Assembly: GCA_946479395.1 (NCBI GenBank)
Contig: CAMLFV010000139.1
Span: forward strand, 1 to 7,136
Source: an uncultured Flavobacterium sp.
GTDB taxonomy: Bacteria; Bacteroidota; Bacteroidia; Flavobacteriales; Flavobacteriaceae
Length of the DNA: 7,136 nt
Direction of reading: 5' to 3'
A program made the position numbers and the translations under genes. The notes under the pieces were generated by a model. It saw only the letters and a program-made list of their open reading frames with translations. It had not been told where the DNA came from and did no database searches. Below are positions 5,697-7,136 of this stretch, one piece after another (positions within the stretch are counted from its first letter, which is position 1; every line of letters begins with the position of its first letter).

Positions 5697-5831
5697 ATTT
5701 GTTTTAAAACTGTTTTTATTGAAATAAATTATGAAAATTTTATGGTAATTTTTTCCCCAGTTTGTCCTAAAAAGTAATGTATAAATATTTTTATTACATA
5801 TTTTAAAACAAGTTTATACAATATAAATACA

Positions 5832-6281
5832 CTATTTGTTCCACCAGTTATAATAATTGTGCAGCTCGTCTTGCTCAAATCCGCAACGGGGGTACAGCTG
5901 GTTTCCTATAACGTTGGTTTTCTCGGTTTCCAGTAACAGTCCGCAGGCATCTGTTTCTTCACACCACTGTTTGCTGCGATTGATTAGTGCTACCGATAAT
6001 CCTTTACCTCTGTAGTCGGGATGTACGAACAGGTCGCTAAGCAGCCACTGTTTTTGTAGTTTGGTGTAGTGATAAAGTTTGTACAGCTGTACAAAACCTA
6101 CGGCCTTTCCGTCTGCTATCACAAGAAAGATGTCCGATTCGTTGTTAAGGAAACGTGCTCTTAAAAATGCTGTTGCTTTAACCAGATCGGGTTCCTGTCT
6201 GTAAAATACGCGGTAAAGGTTGAATAGTGCGGCGGCTTCGTCCAGATCTTCCAATTGTGCTTTCTTAATGCTGTAATTCAT
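5832..6281 (-). CDS. GNAT-family N-acetyltransferase
   Basis: This 149-residue protein has the length of a single-domain GNAT enzyme, which transfers an acetyl group from acetyl-CoA to an amine. The fold is visible in order: an N-terminal strand and helix (YSIKKAQLEDLDEAAALFNL), then strands ending in GKAVGFVQLYK (58-68). Motif A follows, LSDLFVHPDYRGKGLSVALI (81-100), with the acetyl-CoA-binding R91-G92-K93-G94 loop, and then the C-terminal YPRCGF (130-135) with the usual Tyr. The ending HNYYNWW is typical of the small-molecule or amino-acid acetylating branch found in many Bacteroidota. The substrate cannot be told from the sequence. The start ATG lies 34 bases past a hairpin terminator belonging to the upstream gene, so the gene probably has its own promoter, though I cannot see a clear one. 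Confidence 0.92.
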   Translation of the reverse strand: MNYSIKKAQLEDLDEAAALFNLYRVFYRQEPDLVKATAFLRARFLNNESDIFLVIADGKAVGFVQLYKLYHYTKLQKQWLLSDLFVHPDYRGKGLSVALINRSKQWCEETDACGLLLETEKTNVIGNQLYPRCGFEQDELHNYYNWWNK

Positions 6282-6314
6282 GGTGTAAATGTTTTTAGTT
6301 TGTAATTGTAAGGC

Positions 6315-6344
6315 AAAGCCCGAAACTGATGCGTCGGGCTTTTT
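6315..6344. terminator. hairpin terminator after the thioredoxin-like gene
   Basis: AAAGCCCGA (6315-6323) and TCGGGCTTT (6334-6342) pair perfectly over 9 bp around a 10-base loop. On the minus strand it comes 5 bases after the stop of the thioredoxin-like gene and before the GNAT start. The T-run is longer on the plus strand (TTTTT) than on the minus strand (TTT). Confidence 0.75.
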
Positions 6345-6348
6345 AATG

Positions 6349-6579
6349 TTACTTAAGGTCTTCTATCGAAGCCCCGAAATTAATGTGCAGTACGTTGCCG
6401 TTTGCAAGTACCAGTGCAGGTACCGATTGTACGCCTGCCTGTTCTGCATTTTTTACTTTTTGTGGTTCGCTGCCTAAATGAACTACTTCAACTTCGTTTG
6501 AAGGTATAAGGTTTAAAAGGTCGGTTTCTGCGCTTACGCATACCGGACAGCCTGCGTGATAAAAAATGGCTTTTGTCAT
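6349..6579 (-). CDS. small thioredoxin-like/glutaredoxin-like protein (CPVC)
   Basis: This 76-residue minimal thioredoxin-fold protein starts MTKAIFYHAGCPVCVSAETD. The CPVC redox motif (Cys11, Cys14) sits at the end of the first strand and the start of the first helix. The cis-proline loop SVPALVLANG (52-61) and a closing NFGASIEDLK helix follow. It is likely a cytoplasmic dithiol oxidoreductase; its partner is unknown. An in-frame ATG nine codons upstream (6606) would add MHKQPKPTI. I prefer 6579 because the family begins directly with the beta-strand and because a -7 box at 6618-6625 would leave almost no leader before 6606. A hairpin terminator follows 5 bases after the stop, so it is a single-gene transcript. 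Confidence 0.85.
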   Translation of the reverse strand: MTKAIFYHAGCPVCVSAETDLLNLIPSNEVEVVHLGSEPQKVKNAEQAGVQSVPALVLANGNVLHINFGASIEDLK

Positions 6580-6617
6580 GATTGTGGGTTTAGGTTGTTT
6601 ATGCATTGTTGCATGGT

Positions 6618-6625
6618 CAAAATTA
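6618..6625 (-). promoter_or_regulatory. -7 box of the thioredoxin-like gene
   Basis: On the minus strand this reads TAATTTTG, an exact match to the Bacteroidota TAnnTTTG consensus. It lies 38 bases upstream of the ATG at 6579, giving a leader of about 30 bases. No clear TTG-type -33 element is seen at the expected distance. Confidence 0.45.
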
Positions 6626-6698
6626 AGGGTTGTATAGATCTCCTGGCTGGTACAGAATATAGATAAAAGGGTGGTCCAGTTCTTTTTATTTTAAAACG

Positions 6699-7136
6699 TT
6701 ATTGCCTTTTCAGTTTGATAAGGATCCATTCCAACATAGTGGTTTCTTCAGCAGTCAGAGGTTTTAGCGGACTTCTTAAATGTCCTCCGTTTTGGCCCAA
6801 TAGGTTCAAGCCGGCTTTTATGGCTCTGGGTAGCCCTTTGGCTACGATAAACTGCAAAAGTTCGGTCTGTTGGTAGAAAAGATCCCGTGCCTTGTTCAGA
6901 TCATTCTGCTGTACGGCATTGTATAGTGCAATGTTCAGTTCGGGGATCAGGTTGGCAGCCGCCGTACACCAGCCGGTGGCTCCGGCAGAAAATGCGGCAA
7001 GTGCCAAAGGGTTGGATCCGTTATAGAAAGCAACATCTTCTCCCAGCTCATTTCGCAAATAATGCATGCGCTGTACATCGCCGGTGCTTTCCTTGATCAT
7101 GGTAACGTTGGGTATTTCCAGCAGTCGTTTCAATAG
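6699..7136 (-). CDS. DapA/NanA-family aldolase or dehydratase, C-terminal part (runs off the window)
   Basis: The reading frame is open to the right edge, so only the last 146 codons including the stop are present. The usual length is about 300 residues. The fragment shows the second half of a class I aldolase TIM barrel. TMIKESTGD carries the Schiff-base lysine typical of dihydrodipicolinate synthase and N-acetylneuraminate lyase relatives. It is followed by YNGSNPLALAAFSAGATGW and a CTAAANLIPEL segment (the Ga.G....aN..P motif), and ends with KGLPRAIKAG and a LRSPLKPLTAEE tail common to the family. The cytoplasmic product could be the lysine-pathway enzyme or one of the many catabolic paralogues, for instance in sugar-acid or hydroxyproline breakdown. 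The substrate-selecting N-terminal half is missing. GC content is higher here than in the repeat-bearing left half, as expected for a housekeeping or metabolic gene. Confidence 0.9.
   Translation of the reverse strand, partial: LLKRLLEIPNVTMIKESTGDVQRMHYLRNELGEDVAFYNGSNPLALAAFSAGATGWCTAAANLIPELNIALYNAVQQNDLNKARDLFYQQTELLQFIVAKGLPRAIKAGLNLLGQNGGHLRSPLKPLTAEETTMLEWILIKLKRQ

Noticed and set aside
6887..7096. Plus-strand frame opposite the DapA/NanA-family gene
   Set aside because: It is a shadow of a well-supported minus-strand gene, with Cys/Arg-rich composition typical of an antisense frame.

Overview
The window looks like chromosomal DNA from a member of the Bacteroidota, most likely a flavobacterium-type organism. 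The evidence is AT-rich DNA, almost no Shine-Dalgarno sequences, a TAnnTTTG-type -7 box, a lipoprotein with an acidic stretch right after its lipobox cysteine, and protein families typical of that phylum. The genus cannot be set from this sequence alone.

Left part (1-2080, minus strand). A two-gene operon encodes a small STAS-like protein (DUF7793-type) followed by a PAS-AraC-type regulator. The first gene carries one in-frame TAG. Past this stop the same frame still encodes the family's C-terminus and ends in an ATGA overlap with the regulator start. Upstream of the operon lie two direct repeats exactly 21 bp apart, the classic layout of an AraC-family operator, so autoregulation is likely. 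Two roughly 93% identical copies of a non-coding, MITE-like repeat lie in the same orientation on either side of this cassette. The end of one copy supplies the last codons and stop of the AraC gene.

Middle part (2080-4430, plus strand). The main gene is a secreted erythromycin-esterase-fold protein. Right after it, in the same frame, is a 55-codon reading frame without a start codon, probably a gene remnant. Next comes about 590 bp without a convincing gene. It contains an island of about 50% GC with a cluster of GATC-centred inverted repeats that I cannot assign.

Right part (4430-7136). A small surface-type lipoprotein on the plus strand ends at a clear terminator. Beyond it is a third, shorter and internally rearranged copy of the repeat. 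The remaining genes are all on the minus strand: an unrecognised 143-residue protein, a GNAT acetyltransferase, a small CPVC thioredoxin-like protein, and the C-terminal half of a DapA/NanA-family aldolase that runs off the right edge. Two strong CCCGA/TCGGG hairpin terminators separate these genes, so they look like single-gene units rather than an operon.

The most notable features are the interrupted regulatory gene with its 21-bp-spaced operator, and the MITE-like repeat family with nested inverted repeats and a compensatory base-pair change.
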